DNA of 64,000 nt, from positions 682,001 through 746,000 of the forward strand of contig NZ_CADFDU010000002.1 in NCBI RefSeq assembly GCF_902833045.1, written 5' to 3'. Positions 29,474 to 40,380 of this stretch are shown piece by piece; position 1 is the stretch's first letter; each line of letters starts with the position of its first letter. Position numbers and translations under genes: made by a program. A model generated the notes under the pieces. That model made no database searches. It had not been told where the DNA came from and saw nothing but the letters and a program-made list of their open reading frames with translations. Source of the DNA: Burkholderia sp. BCC0322 (GTDB taxonomy: Bacteria > Pseudomonadota > Gammaproteobacteria > Burkholderiales > Burkholderiaceae).

Positions 29474-29666
29474 CGTGCGGCTGGCGGGCGTCGCTTCGTA
29501 CGGGACTTGACCCGGCGGGTGCCACGGCGGGACAGCGCGCGGCCCGGCGTTGGAAATACCGCCCGGCTGAAGGCCTTTTCGGCTAAAATAAGCTGTTTTT
29601 TCACCGACTTACACAAGGCGTGCTCCGCAGTCGTCGAGCGCGCCTTTTTCGCTTGATCGGCACTGA

Positions 29667-31460
<1,794 letters not shown>

Positions 31461-31476
31461 CAGGACTGATCCTTTT

Positions 31477-32370
31477 ATGAATTTTGCGCTGATTCTTTTT
31501 GTGCTCGTCATCTTGACGGGCGTAGCGTGGGTGCTGGACAAGCTGGTGTTCCTGCCGCAGCGACGCAAGGCGGCCGACTCGGCGATCGAGGAGTTCGATC
31601 GCCAGCAGTCGCGCATCGACAAGCGTTTCGCGGACGAAAACGCGGTGCAGACGCGTTCGAAGCTGCGCGACGAGAAGCTGCGCCAGCCGTGGTGGCTTGA
31701 GTACACGGCGAGCTTCTTCCCGGTGATCCTGGCGGTGTTCGTCGTGCGTTCGTTCGTGGTCGAGCCGTTCAAGATTCCGTCGGGCTCGATGGTGCCGACG
31801 CTGCTCGTTGGCGATTTCATCCTCGTCAACAAGTTCGAATACGGGCTGCGCCTGCCGGTCACGAACACGAAGATCACGCAGGGCAGCCCGCTGTCGCGCG
31901 GCGACGTCGTCGTGTTCCGCTATCCGAAGGACGAGTCGGTCGACTACATCAAGCGCGTGATCGGCCTGCCGGGCGATACCGTCGCGTACCAGGACAAGCA
32001 GCTCACGATCAACGGCCAGCCGGTGCCCGAAACGCCGCTGCCCGATTTCTTCGACGACGAGCGCCAGAATTATGCGAAGCAGTTCGAGGAAACGATCGGC
32101 AACAAGAAGAACGCAATCCTCAACAACCCGGCCGTGCCGCCGTTCGTGATGGGCGCATACGACTATCCGTTTCGCGACAACTGCACGTACAACAGCCGCG
32201 GCGTGATCTGCAAGGTGCCGCCCGGTCATTACTTCATGATGGGCGACAACCGCGACAACAGTGCGGACAGCCGCTACTGGGGTTTCGTGCCGGACCAGAA
32301 CATCGTCGGTCGCGCGTTCTTCATCTGGATGAACTTCAGCGACCTGAAGCGCATCGGTTCCTTCAACTGA
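31477..32370 (+). CDS. lepB: Signal peptidase I
   Basis: Inner membrane protease of 297 residues that removes Sec and Tat signal peptides. There are two N-terminal membrane segments (about 2-22 and 79-97). The catalytic Ser is S104 in IPSGSMVPTL and the Lys base is K159 in DYIKRVIGLPGD. The conserved GDNRDNSADSRYWGFVP box is near residue 265. It follows lepA by 16 bases. Confidence 0.96.
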   Translation: MNFALILFVLVILTGVAWVLDKLVFLPQRRKAADSAIEEFDRQQSRIDKRFADENAVQTRSKLRDEKLRQPWWLEYTASFFPVILAVFVVRSFVVEPFKIPSGSMVPTLLVGDFILVNKFEYGLRLPVTNTKITQGSPLSRGDVVVFRYPKDESVDYIKRVIGLPGDTVAYQDKQLTINGQPVPETPLPDFFDDERQNYAKQFEETIGNKKNAILNNPAVPPFVMGAYDYPFRDNCTYNSRGVICKVPPGHYFMMGDNRDNSADSRYWGFVPDQNIVGRAFFIWMNFSDLKRIGSFN

Positions 32371-32388
32371 TCGCATTCGAATCACTCG

Positions 32389-32421
32389 CACTACGCGACG
32401 CACGGGCCGCGTCGCGTAGTG
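32389..32421. promoter_or_regulatory. Perfect 13-bp hairpin in the lepB-rnc gap
   Basis: CACTACGCGACGC (32389-32401) pairs completely with GCGTCGCGTAGTG (32409-32421) around a seven-base loop. No T-run follows, so it is not a classical terminator. A long perfect RNA duplex in the rnc leader is the expected substrate for RNase III itself; E. coli rnc is autoregulated by such cleavage. Confidence 0.55.
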
Positions 32422-32523
32422 CCGAACTACTTTAAGAACCGGCGGTAACACCGCCTCGTCACGCCTTTTCGCGTCCGGCCGTGCCGTTTCGGCCCGACCG
32501 GCGCCCGCGTTATACTCCTGCAC

Positions 32524-33750
32524 ATGCCCCTATCCCAGTTGGAAAGCCGGCTGCGCTACGAATTTCGCAATGCGGAATTGTTGCGCCAGGCTTTGACCCA
32601 TCGTAGTCACAGTGCCACGCACAACGAACGGCTCGAGTTTCTCGGCGATTCCGTTCTGAATTGCGCGGTGGCTGCCCTTTTGTTCCAGCGTTTCAGCAAG
32701 CTGGACGAAGGCGATCTGTCGCGCGTACGCGCCAACCTCGTCAAACAGCAGTCGCTATATGAAATTGCTCAGGCCCTGAATATTTCGGACGGACTGCGGC
32801 TTGGCGAGGGTGAGCTGCGCAGCGGCGGGTTCCGCCGCCCGTCGATCCTCGCGGACGCGTTCGAAGCCATCATCGGGGCCGTGTTCCTCGATGGCGGCTT
32901 CGAAGCCGCCCAAGGGGTCATCAAGCGCCTCTATATCCCGATTCTCGACCACATCGATCCGCGCACGCTCGGCAAGGACGCGAAGACGCTGCTGCAGGAG
33001 TACCTGCAGGGGCACAAGATCGCGCTGCCGACCTACACGGTGGTCGCGACGCATGGTGCGGCGCACAATCAGCAATTCGAAGTCGAATGCACGGTGCCGA
33101 AGCTCGACGTGAAGGTGTCGGGCTCCGGTGCGAGCCGGCGTGCGGCCGAGCAGGCCGCCGCGAAGAAGGCGCTCGATGAGGTGATGGCGGCCGCACCGAT
33201 GTTGGCTGCGAAGCCGAAGCGCTCGAAAAACGCGCGCGGGTCGAAGCATGTCGAACCCGAAATCGTGCCGGGCGTGAAGGGCGTGCAGGAGGCGCTCGAC
33301 CTGCGCTCGCCGGAGCGGAAGGAACGTGCAGCAGCGCGCGAGGCGAGGGCGGCCGGTGCGGCGCCTGCGGCAAGCGCTGCGACCGGTACCGAGCCGGCTG
33401 CGGCGCCGATGGCCGCGATTCGCGCGGCGCATGTCGATGCGGCAGCGGAGAAGGGCGAACGGACGGCAAAGCCGGCGGCCGACAAGGTAGTCGACAAGCC
33501 GGCCGAGCGAGCCGACAAGGCCGCGGAGAAGCCCGCCGAAGCCGTGCCCGCTGCGCGCGCAGCCGACAAGCCGGCTGGTCAGGCAGCCGATCCGGCAGCG
33601 TCGTCCGCCGACAAGTCTTCCGCCGGTACCGACCCCGCTTCGCGTGCGGCCGCGCGCACGCGTGACGCCGCGGCACCGGATTCCGAGACGCCGCCGGGCG
33701 GCGCGAGCCTTGCCGCCGCGCAGGCGCGCGTGGCCGATGCCGACCACTGA
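32524..33750 (+). CDS. rnc: Ribonuclease III with long C-terminal extension
   Basis: Double-strand RNA endonuclease for rRNA processing. The catalytic signature [11 protein letters not shown] lies at residues 36-46. The second acidic site is in [15 protein letters not shown], and the dsRNA-binding domain spans about 155-225 with [15 protein letters not shown]. The protein has 408 residues, whereas E. coli RNase III has 226. The extra 180 or so residues are Ala/Lys/Glu/Asp-rich, low complexity and without predicted fold, a feature I know from Burkholderia RNase III. era follows after 60 bases. Confidence 0.94.
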   Translation: MPLSQLESRLRYEFRNAELLRQALTHRSHSATHNERLEFLGDSVLNCAVAALLFQRFSKLDEGDLSRVRANLVKQQSLYEIAQALNISDGLRLGEGELRSGGFRRPSILADAFEAIIGAVFLDGGFEAAQGVIKRLYIPILDHIDPRTLGKDAKTLLQEYLQGHKIALPTYTVVATHGAAHNQQFEVECTVPKLDVKVSGSGASRRAAEQAAAKKALDEVMAAAPMLAAKPKRSKNARGSKHVEPEIVPGVKGVQEALDLRSPERKERAAAREARAAGAAPAASAATGTEPAAAPMAAIRAAHVDAAAEKGERTAKPAADKVVDKPAERADKAAEKPAEAVPAARAADKPAGQAADPAASSADKSSAGTDPASRAAARTRDAAAPDSETPPGGASLAAAQARVADADH

Positions 33751-33810
33751 ATTGCCCATCGATCGCGCCGCGCGCCGCGCGGCCGTTTCCGAACCTGTCT
33801 CCCAAACGAT

Positions 33811-34710
33811 ATGAACACTCCCGCTCCTACTGGTTTCCGTTGCGGCATGATCGCGATCGTGGGCCGCCCGAACGTCGGCAAGTCGACGTTGATGAACGCA
33901 CTCGTCGGCCAGAAGATCAGCATCACGTCGCGCAAGGCGCAGACGACCCGCCACCGCATCACCGGCATCAATACGTTCGACGACGCGCAATTCGTGTTCG
34001 TCGACACGCCGGGATTCCAGACCCGTCACAGCACCGCGCTGAACCGCTCGCTGAACCGCGCGGTCACGTCGACGCTCACGTCGGTCGACGTGATCCTGTT
34101 CGTGATCGAGGCCGGCCGCTTCGGGCCCGACGACCAGAAGGTGCTCGACCTGATCCCGCCCGGCATGCCGACGCTGCTGATCGCGAACAAGATCGACCGC
34201 GTGACCGACAAGGCGACGCTGTTTCCGTTCATGCAGCAGATGAGCACGCTGCGCGAATTCACCGAGCTCGTGCCGCTGTCGGCACAGCGCCCGGAAGACA
34301 TCAAGCGCCTGCTGGACACGATCAAGCCGTACCTGCCGGAAGGCGAGCCGATCTACGGCGAGGACGAACTGACCGACCGCAGCTCGCGTTTCCTCGCAGC
34401 CGAAATCCTGCGCGAGAAAGTGTTCCGCTGGACCGGTGACGAACTGCCTTACACGAGCACCGTGCTGATCGACAAGTTCGAAGAGGAAGGGCGCCTGAAG
34501 CGTATCTTCGCGACGATCCTCGTCGAGCGCGATTCGCACAAGGCGATGGTGATCGGCAAGAAGGGCGAGAAGCTCAAGCAGATCAGCACCGAGGCGCGGA
34601 TGGACATGGAGAAGCTGTTCGACGGCCCCGTGTACCTCGAGACCTTCGTGAAGGTGAAGAGCGGCTGGGCCGACAACGAGGCGGGGCTGCGCGCCTATGG
34701 GTACGAATGA
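33811..34710 (+). CDS. era: GTPase Era
   Basis: Essential ribosome assembly GTPase of 299 residues that checks the 3' end of 16S rRNA. Motifs are GRPNVGKST (G1), DTPGFQ (G3) and NKIDRV (G4); the KH RNA-binding domain near residues 205-290 contains [12 protein letters not shown]. It follows rnc and overlaps recO by 14 bases, the conserved rnc-era-recO order. Confidence 0.97.
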   Translation: MNTPAPTGFRCGMIAIVGRPNVGKSTLMNALVGQKISITSRKAQTTRHRITGINTFDDAQFVFVDTPGFQTRHSTALNRSLNRAVTSTLTSVDVILFVIEAGRFGPDDQKVLDLIPPGMPTLLIANKIDRVTDKATLFPFMQQMSTLREFTELVPLSAQRPEDIKRLLDTIKPYLPEGEPIYGEDELTDRSSRFLAAEILREKVFRWTGDELPYTSTVLIDKFEEEGRLKRIFATILVERDSHKAMVIGKKGEKLKQISTEARMDMEKLFDGPVYLETFVKVKSGWADNEAGLRAYGYE

Positions 34711-35533
34711 CGCGCTGACGTCGACTGAAGACGCGGTGACGGCCGGCGCGAACGACGCGCCGCTGCCGGCACCGCCTGAACCGCCGCGCAAGGCGCGGCG
34801 CGCGACGTCTCGCACGTCCGATTTCCGTGTCGCCGAGCAACCGGCGTACGTGCTGCACAGTTACCCGTATCGGGAAACGAGCCTGATCATCGACGTGCTG
34901 ACGCGTGATCATGGCCGGCTCGCGCTCGTCGCGAAGGGCGCGAAGCGCCCGCACTCCGCGCTGCGCGGCGTACTGCAGACCTTCCAGCCGCTGCTGCTGT
35001 CCTGGTCCGGCAAATCCGAAGTGCGCACGCTGACGGGCGCCGAGTGGGTCGGCGGGATGCTGCCGCTCGGCGGCGACGGTTTGCTGTGCGGTTTCTACGC
35101 GAACGAACTGCTCGTGAAATTCTGCGCGCGCGAAGATCCTCAGCCGCCGCTTTTCAATCATTACGTGCTGACCCTCACGCGCCTCGCGCACGGCGAGCCC
35201 GCGGTGCAGGTGCTGCGCTCGTTCGAGCGCGTGCTGCTGCGCGAGACCGGCTACGCGATGGCGCTGAACCGCACGGTCGCGCGCCGCGCGGTCGAGCCTG
35301 ACCGTCGTTACGTGTTCGATCCCGAGCGCGGCGTGCGCAATGCGGACGATGAAGTCCCATCGCACTGGCCGGTCATTTCCGGGCAGACGTTGCTCGATAT
35401 GGAGCAGGACGATTACCATCGAGCCCAGACGGTTGCGCAAAGCAAGACGCTGATGCGCTTCCTGCTGAACACCTATCTCGGCGGTACGCCGCTTGCCACG
35501 CGTCAGATCCTGATCGACCTGCAGAACCTATGA
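34697..35533 (+). CDS. recO: DNA repair protein RecO
   Basis: RecO loads RecA onto SSB-coated DNA in the RecFOR pathway. The 278-residue protein carries an N-terminal extension of about 40 residues (Ala/Pro/Arg-rich) before the OB-fold beginning [20 protein letters not shown]; the helical domain follows. The start ATG lies inside the last codons of era; pdxJ starts within its stop (four-base overlap). Confidence 0.93.
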   Translation: MGTNDALTSTEDAVTAGANDAPLPAPPEPPRKARRATSRTSDFRVAEQPAYVLHSYPYRETSLIIDVLTRDHGRLALVAKGAKRPHSALRGVLQTFQPLLLSWSGKSEVRTLTGAEWVGGMLPLGGDGLLCGFYANELLVKFCAREDPQPPLFNHYVLTLTRLAHGEPAVQVLRSFERVLLRETGYAMALNRTVARRAVEPDRRYVFDPERGVRNADDEVPSHWPVISGQTLLDMEQDDYHRAQTVAQSKTLMRFLLNTYLGGTPLATRQILIDLQNL

Positions 35534-36306
35534 GCTTCTTCCTGACAACGCCCACCGCCATCGACCTCGGCGTGAACATCGACCACGTCGCGACGCTGCG
35601 CAATGCGCGCGGCACGACCTATCCCGATCCGGTCCGCGCGGCGCTCGCCGCAGAGGAAGCGGGTGCGGATGCGATCACGCTGCACCTGCGCGAGGATCGC
35701 CGCCACATCGTCGATGCGGATGTGCGCAAGCTGCGCCCGCTGCTGAAGACGCGCATGAACCTCGAATGCGCGGTGACGGCCGAGATGCTCGATATCGCAT
35801 GCGAAGTGCGCCCGCACGACGCGTGCCTCGTCCCCGAGAAGCGCGAGGAACTGACGACCGAAGGCGGTCTCGATGTCGCCGGCCACTTCGAGGCCGTACG
35901 TGCGGCATGCAAGCAGCTTGCCGACGCGGGGGTGCGTGTATCGCTGTTCATCGACCCGGACGAGACGCAGATCCGTGCCGCGCACGAAGCGGGCGCGCCG
36001 GTGATCGAGCTGCATACGGGCCGTTACGCCGAAGCGCACGACGAAGCCGAACAGCAGCGCGAATACGAGCGCATCGTCGCGGGCGTTCAGGCCGGCGCGC
36101 AACTCGGTCTGAAGGTCAATGCCGGTCACGGGCTGCACTACACGAACGTGCAGCAGATCGCCGCGATCGACGGCATCGTCGAACTGAACATCGGCCACGC
36201 GATCGTCGCGCACGCGATTTTTGCGGGCTGGGACAACGCGGTGCGCGAAATGAAGGCGATCATGGTCGCCGCACGCGTTGCCGCGCTGCATGGCGGCGCG
36301 CGTTGA
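35530..36306 (+). CDS. pdxJ: Pyridoxine 5'-phosphate synthase PdxJ
   Basis: PdxJ closes the pyridoxine ring from 1-deoxyxylulose 5-phosphate and aminoacetone phosphate derivative in the DXP-dependent vitamin B6 route. The 258-residue TIM barrel shows [17 protein letters not shown], the loop [10 protein letters not shown], and [14 protein letters not shown] near the C-terminus. It is coupled to recO and followed by acpS, as in many proteobacteria. Confidence 0.96.
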   Translation: MSFFLTTPTAIDLGVNIDHVATLRNARGTTYPDPVRAALAAEEAGADAITLHLREDRRHIVDADVRKLRPLLKTRMNLECAVTAEMLDIACEVRPHDACLVPEKREELTTEGGLDVAGHFEAVRAACKQLADAGVRVSLFIDPDETQIRAAHEAGAPVIELHTGRYAEAHDEAEQQREYERIVAGVQAGAQLGLKVNAGHGLHYTNVQQIAAIDGIVELNIGHAIVAHAIFAGWDNAVREMKAIMVAARVAALHGGAR

Positions 36307-36378
36307 CGATGAAGTGCCGCCGCGCTTCGCGCGTCATGCCTGACCCGGCCCGGCCGGTTGGTACCGGCGCGTACTGAC

Positions 36379-36807
36379 ATGGCGATCTACGGCATCGGTA
36401 CCGATATCGCCCAGGTGAGCCGCATCGCGGCCGTGCTCGAACGCACGGGCGGCCGGTTTGCCGACAAGGTGCTGGGCCCCGACGAGCTGCGCGTGTTCCA
36501 TGCGCGCCGAGCCCGCTCCGAGGCGCGCGGCATCGCGTTCCTCGCGACGCGCTTTTCCGCGAAGGAAGCGTTCTCGAAGGCGATTGGGCTCGGCATGCAC
36601 TGGCCGATGACGTGGCGTGCGCTGCAGACCCTCAACCACCCGAGCGGCGAGCCGTACGTGGTTGCGTCGGGCGAGCTGGCCGACTGGCTTGCCGCCCGTG
36701 GCATCACGGCGCGCGTGACGGTCAGCGACGAACGCGACTACGCGGTGTCGTTCGTGGTCGCCGAGACGGACGCCGTGTCTGCCCCTGTTTCCCGAACCTC
36801 CTCCTGA
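36379..36807 (+). CDS. acpS: Holo-ACP synthase AcpS
   Basis: AcpS transfers 4'-phosphopantetheine from CoA to Ser37 of the ACP encoded at 23.1 kb. The 142-residue protein has the metal-binding Asp in [13 protein letters not shown] and the signature [13 protein letters not shown]. The ATG at 36379 gives the standard N-terminus; the frame is open seven codons upstream. The last 12 residues are a short extension. Confidence 0.95.
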   Translation: MAIYGIGTDIAQVSRIAAVLERTGGRFADKVLGPDELRVFHARRARSEARGIAFLATRFSAKEAFSKAIGLGMHWPMTWRALQTLNHPSGEPYVVASGELADWLAARGITARVTVSDERDYAVSFVVAETDAVSAPVSRTSS

Positions 36808-36823
36808 CGGAATTCCCGATTCG

Positions 36824-37852
36824 ATGAAAACGACTCCCGGCCCGGTCATGCTCGACGTCGTCGGCACGGCCCTGTCGCGCGACGATGCGCGGCGTCTCGC
36901 GCATCCGAATACCGGCGGCGTGATCCTGTTCGCGCGGCACTTCCAGAGCCGTGCGCAACTGACCGCGCTGACCGATTCGATTCGCGCGGTGCGCGAAGAC
37001 ATCCTGATCGCCGTCGATCACGAAGGCGGGCGCGTGCAGCGGTTCCGCACCGACGGCTTCACGGTGCTGCCCGCGATGCGCCGCCTCGGCGAGCTGTGGG
37101 ATCGCGACGTGCTGCTCGCGACGAAGGTCGCGACCGCCGTCGGCTACATCCTGGCCGCCGAACTGCGTGCATGCGGAATCGACATGAGCTTCACGCCCGT
37201 GCTCGACCTCGACTACGGGCACTCGAAAGTGATCGGCGACCGCGCGTTCCATCGCGATCCGCGCGTCGTCACGCTGCTCGCAAAGAGCCTGAACCACGGG
37301 CTGTCGCTCGCCGGGATGGCGAACTGCGGCAAGCACTTTCCGGGGCACGGCTTCGCGGAGGCCGACTCGCACGTCGCGTTGCCGACCGACGACCGTACGC
37401 TCGACGCGATTCTCAAGCAGGACGTCGCACCGTACGACTGGCTCGGCTTGTCGCTGTCCGCGGTGATTCCCGCGCACGTGATCTACACGCAGGTCGACAA
37501 GCGGCCGGCCGGGTTCTCGCGCGTGTGGCTGCAGGACATCCTGCGCGGGCGGCTCGGCTTCACCGGTGCGATCTTCAGCGACGACCTGTCGATGGAAGCC
37601 GCGCGCGAAGGCGGCACGCTCACGCAGGCGGCCGACGCCGCGCTCGCGGCCGGTTGCGACATGGTGCTCGTCTGCAACCAGCCAGATGCGGCTGAGGTCG
37701 TGCTGAACGGGCTGAAAGCACGGGCAACGGACGCGTCGGTGCGACGCATCAAGCGGATGCGCGCGCGTGGCAAGGCGCTCAAGTGGGAGAAGCTGATCGC
37801 GCAGCCCGAGTATCTGCACGCGCAGGCGCTGTTGAGCAGCGCACTGGCCTGA
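36824..37852 (+). CDS. nagZ: Beta-N-acetylhexosaminidase NagZ
   Basis: Cytosolic GH3 enzyme of 342 residues in peptidoglycan recycling; it removes GlcNAc from anhydro-muropeptides, which in related species influences AmpC induction. Family motifs are VDHEGGRVQRF, CGKHFPGHG with the catalytic-loop His in EADSHVALP, and the nucleophile Asp in FSDDLSMEAA. It is the last gene of the long rpoE-nagZ run and is followed by a strong terminator. Confidence 0.95.
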   Translation: MKTTPGPVMLDVVGTALSRDDARRLAHPNTGGVILFARHFQSRAQLTALTDSIRAVREDILIAVDHEGGRVQRFRTDGFTVLPAMRRLGELWDRDVLLATKVATAVGYILAAELRACGIDMSFTPVLDLDYGHSKVIGDRAFHRDPRVVTLLAKSLNHGLSLAGMANCGKHFPGHGFAEADSHVALPTDDRTLDAILKQDVAPYDWLGLSLSAVIPAHVIYTQVDKRPAGFSRVWLQDILRGRLGFTGAIFSDDLSMEAAREGGTLTQAADAALAAGCDMVLVCNQPDAAEVVLNGLKARATDASVRRIKRMRARGKALKWEKLIAQPEYLHAQALLSSALA

Positions 37853-37899
37853 GCGGGGAGGAGGCGGTTCGGTCTGCGCCGTTCCGGTCACGGAAACAA

Positions 37900-37926
37900 C
37901 GAGCCGCGCAATCGCGCGGCTTTTTT
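37900..37926 (+). terminator. Terminator after nagZ
   Basis: Perfect 8-bp stem AGCCGCGC/GCGCGGCT (37902-37909 with 37914-37921), AATC loop and a T-run. It is 50 bases past nagZ and closes the operon. Confidence 0.9.
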
Positions 37927-38041
37927 ATGGATTGCTGCCGGTACGAACCGAGCAGCCTCAGGAATCAAGCAGGTTGACGAAGCGAGTTTAGGCGCAACTA
38001 ACGGTCGACACCTGCCAGTGCCTTCGAGCATCGCCGCCTGC

Positions 38042-39427
38042 TCAGTTCACCTTCATCCGCTGCAGCTTGTTGTACAGCGTCTTCGGGCTGATGCCGAGCA
38101 GCGTTGCCGCTCGGTGGCGCGTGCCGCCGACTGCGTCGAGCGTCGCGCGGATCAGCAGATCCTCGACGTCGGACAGCGGCGTGCCGACCTTGATCTGCAC
38201 GCTGCTGCCGTTCAGTGCGGCGCCGGCCGAGAAGCTCGGTTCGCCCGCGCGCAGCGTCTCGATGAAATCGCCCGACGCGTCGTACGCAAAGCGCACGCGC
38301 TCCTGCAGTTCGCGCACGTTGCCCGGCCATTCGTAGGACAGGCACTCGCGCACGAAGCCAGGCGCCGCGCGCTTGTCGGTCGTGCTGCGGCCGGTGGCAC
38401 GCGCTTCGCGGTTCAGTTCGTCGATCAGCGCATCCGCGATCGCGAGTGCGTCGCCGTCGCGCTCGCGCAGCGGCGGCATCGTGATCGACGCCGCATCGAG
38501 GCGCAACCAGAGATCCTCGCGCAGCGTGCCGTTCGCGACCGCTTCGCGCGCCGGGCGCCGCGTGGTCGCGATCAGCCGGAAATCGCTCGTGATCGAGCTC
38601 GTGCCGCCGATCCGCATGAAGTTCTGCGAATCAAGCGCATGCAGCAGCGCTTCCTGTAGCACGAGCGGCAGCGAGGTGATGTCGTCGAGGAACAGCGTGC
38701 CGCCGCCGGCCTGCTCGAACAGGCCCGATTCACGGCGCTCGGCACCGTCGAACGCGCCGCGCTCATGGCCGAACAGTACGCTGTCGAGCGATGCGCCATG
38801 CCGGCCGGCCTGTGCGATCGTACGGCAGTCGAACGACACGAACGGCCCCTTGCGGCGCCGGCTCAGGTCGTGCAGCGTGCGCGCGGCCAGCTTCTTGCCG
38901 GTACCGGCTTCGCCCGCGAACAGGACGGCCGTTTCGGTGCGCGCGTTGTGCTCGATCATGTCGTACACGTGCTGCATCGCGTCGCTGCGGCCGACCAGCG
39001 CGCCGAAGCGGCCGAGATGGCGCAGCGAGGCGCGCAACGACTGCACTTCGTCGATCAGTTCGTACGGGCGCGGAATCCGCGCGAGCAGGCTGCGCAGGCG
39101 CGGAATGTTGATCGGCTTCAGCAGGTAGTCCCAGATACCGTGACGCAGGCCCTCGATGGCACTTTCGACCGTCGCGTTGCCGGTCAGCACGATGACGGGC
39201 AGCGAGCCGTTCGGCTGTTGCTGCGGCAGGTGCTGGAGCAGGTCGAACCCGCTGCCGTCCGGAAGGTTCAGGTCGACGAGAACGACATCGGGAATCGAGC
39301 GGCCGAGCGCCGTGCGCGCTTCGGCGAGCGACGTGGCCGTGTCGACCGAGAAGCCGTCCGCGGCGAGCAGCGCGGTGAGGCCGGACAGACTGTTGGGATC
39401 GTCTTCGACAATCAGGGCGTGTGGCAT
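38042..39427 (-). CDS. NtrC-type response regulator with variant GAFDGA loop
   Basis: A 461-residue three-domain regulator: a receiver with phospho-acceptor D52 (VDLNLPDG) and K104, an AAA+ domain with Walker A GEAGTGKK (172-179) and Walker B GGTLFLDDI (242-250), and a Fis-type helix-turn-helix at the end (LGISPKTLYNKLQRM). The sigma-54 contact loop reads GAFDGA (224-229) instead of GAFTGA, and Walker B has DD for DE. Both changes could weaken classical sigma-54 activation. No sensor kinase is adjacent. The frame extends 14 codons upstream, but ATG 39427 gives the standard receiver start. Confidence 0.88.
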   Translation of the reverse strand: MPHALIVEDDPNSLSGLTALLAADGFSVDTATSLAEARTALGRSIPDVVLVDLNLPDGSGFDLLQHLPQQQPNGSLPVIVLTGNATVESAIEGLRHGIWDYLLKPINIPRLRSLLARIPRPYELIDEVQSLRASLRHLGRFGALVGRSDAMQHVYDMIEHNARTETAVLFAGEAGTGKKLAARTLHDLSRRRKGPFVSFDCRTIAQAGRHGASLDSVLFGHERGAFDGAERRESGLFEQAGGGTLFLDDITSLPLVLQEALLHALDSQNFMRIGGTSSITSDFRLIATTRRPAREAVANGTLREDLWLRLDAASITMPPLRERDGDALAIADALIDELNREARATGRSTTDKRAAPGFVRECLSYEWPGNVRELQERVRFAYDASGDFIETLRAGEPSFSAGAALNGSSVQIKVGTPLSDVEDLLIRATLDAVGGTRHRAATLLGISPKTLYNKLQRMKVN

Positions 39428-39644
39428 GGTGGACGCGAGTCGAGTCAAGAGAGGCGGGCTGTCGGCCAACGGGGCCGCAGCCGCATGTCAGATTAAAAAC
39501 TGATTTTATGCCCCGCTGAACGCGTAACGAGCATTATTTCTCCGGCGCTATAAAACAGTTACCGATGATACAAATTGAATATCTTTACCGGTGGATTTTG
39601 TGCTTTACATGAGCCTGACTTCCGCCCGGTTGTTGGCGCCGGAC

Positions 39645-39676
39645 AAACAAAAAGCGCCCCGAAGGGCGCTTTGTTC
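39645..39676 (-). terminator. Terminator of efp
   Basis: Perfect 9-bp stem AAAGCGCCC/GGGCGCTTT (39651-39659 with 39664-39672), CGAA loop, and T-rich DNA on the minus strand. It lies just past the efp stop. Confidence 0.85.
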
Positions 39677-39695
39677 GATGCGGTATCGCTCGCGA

Positions 39696-40253
39696 TTACG
39701 CGCGGCTGCGGTATTCGTTCGTACGCGTATCGATTTCGATCTTGTCGCCGGTGTTGCAGAACAGCGGCACTTGCAGTTCGAAGCCCGTTGCGAGCTTGGC
39801 GTTCTTCAGCACCTTGCCCGACGACGTGTCGCCCTTGACTGCCGGCTCCGTGTAGGTGATCTCGCGAACGAGGACCGTCGGCAGTTCGACCGAGATTGCC
39901 TTCTCGTTGTAGAACACGACTTCGCAAGCCATGCCGTCTTCGAGGTAGTTCAGCGCTTCGCCCATCATTTCCGCTTCGACTTCGAACTGGTTGTAGTCGG
40001 CGTCCATGAACACGTACATCGGATCGGCGAAGTACGAGTACGTCACTTCCTTGCGGTCGAGCACGACGACGTCGAACTTGTCATCAGCCTTGTAGACCGC
40101 TTCCTGGCCTGCGTTCGTCAGCAGGTTCTTCATCTTCATCTTGACGACGGCGGAGTTACGGCCCGACTTGTTGTATTCGGCCTTGGCGATGACCCATGCG
40201 TCGCTGCCGATCTGCACGACGTTGCCTACGCGGAGTTCCTGTGCGGTTTTCAT
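39696..40253 (-). CDS. efp: Elongation factor P (Arg32, EarP-modified type)
   Basis: EF-P relieves ribosome stalling at proline stretches. The 185-residue protein has the loop [11 protein letters not shown] with Arg32 at the tip, in place of the Lys used by E. coli. Arg32 EF-P is rhamnosylated by EarP, and earP is the next gene upstream on the same strand, so the modification system is complete apart from dTDP-rhamnose synthesis. A 12-base palindrome, CGTTGCGCAACG, lies 42-53 bases before the start. Confidence 0.97.
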   Translation of the reverse strand: MKTAQELRVGNVVQIGSDAWVIAKAEYNKSGRNSAVVKMKMKNLLTNAGQEAVYKADDKFDVVVLDRKEVTYSYFADPMYVFMDADYNQFEVEAEMMGEALNYLEDGMACEVVFYNEKAISVELPTVLVREITYTEPAVKGDTSSGKVLKNAKLATGFELQVPLFCNTGDKIEIDTRTNEYRSRA

Positions 40254-40380
40254 AAAAAACTGTCCTGATCAAATCAAATAAATAGGTGCCTGAGCGTTGC
40301 GCAACGGGTGAGGCGCCAAGCTTACTTTTCCGGTGGACGCCAAAAGCGAGCGCTTGCCTGGTCAGCCGTCGGATAACCGC

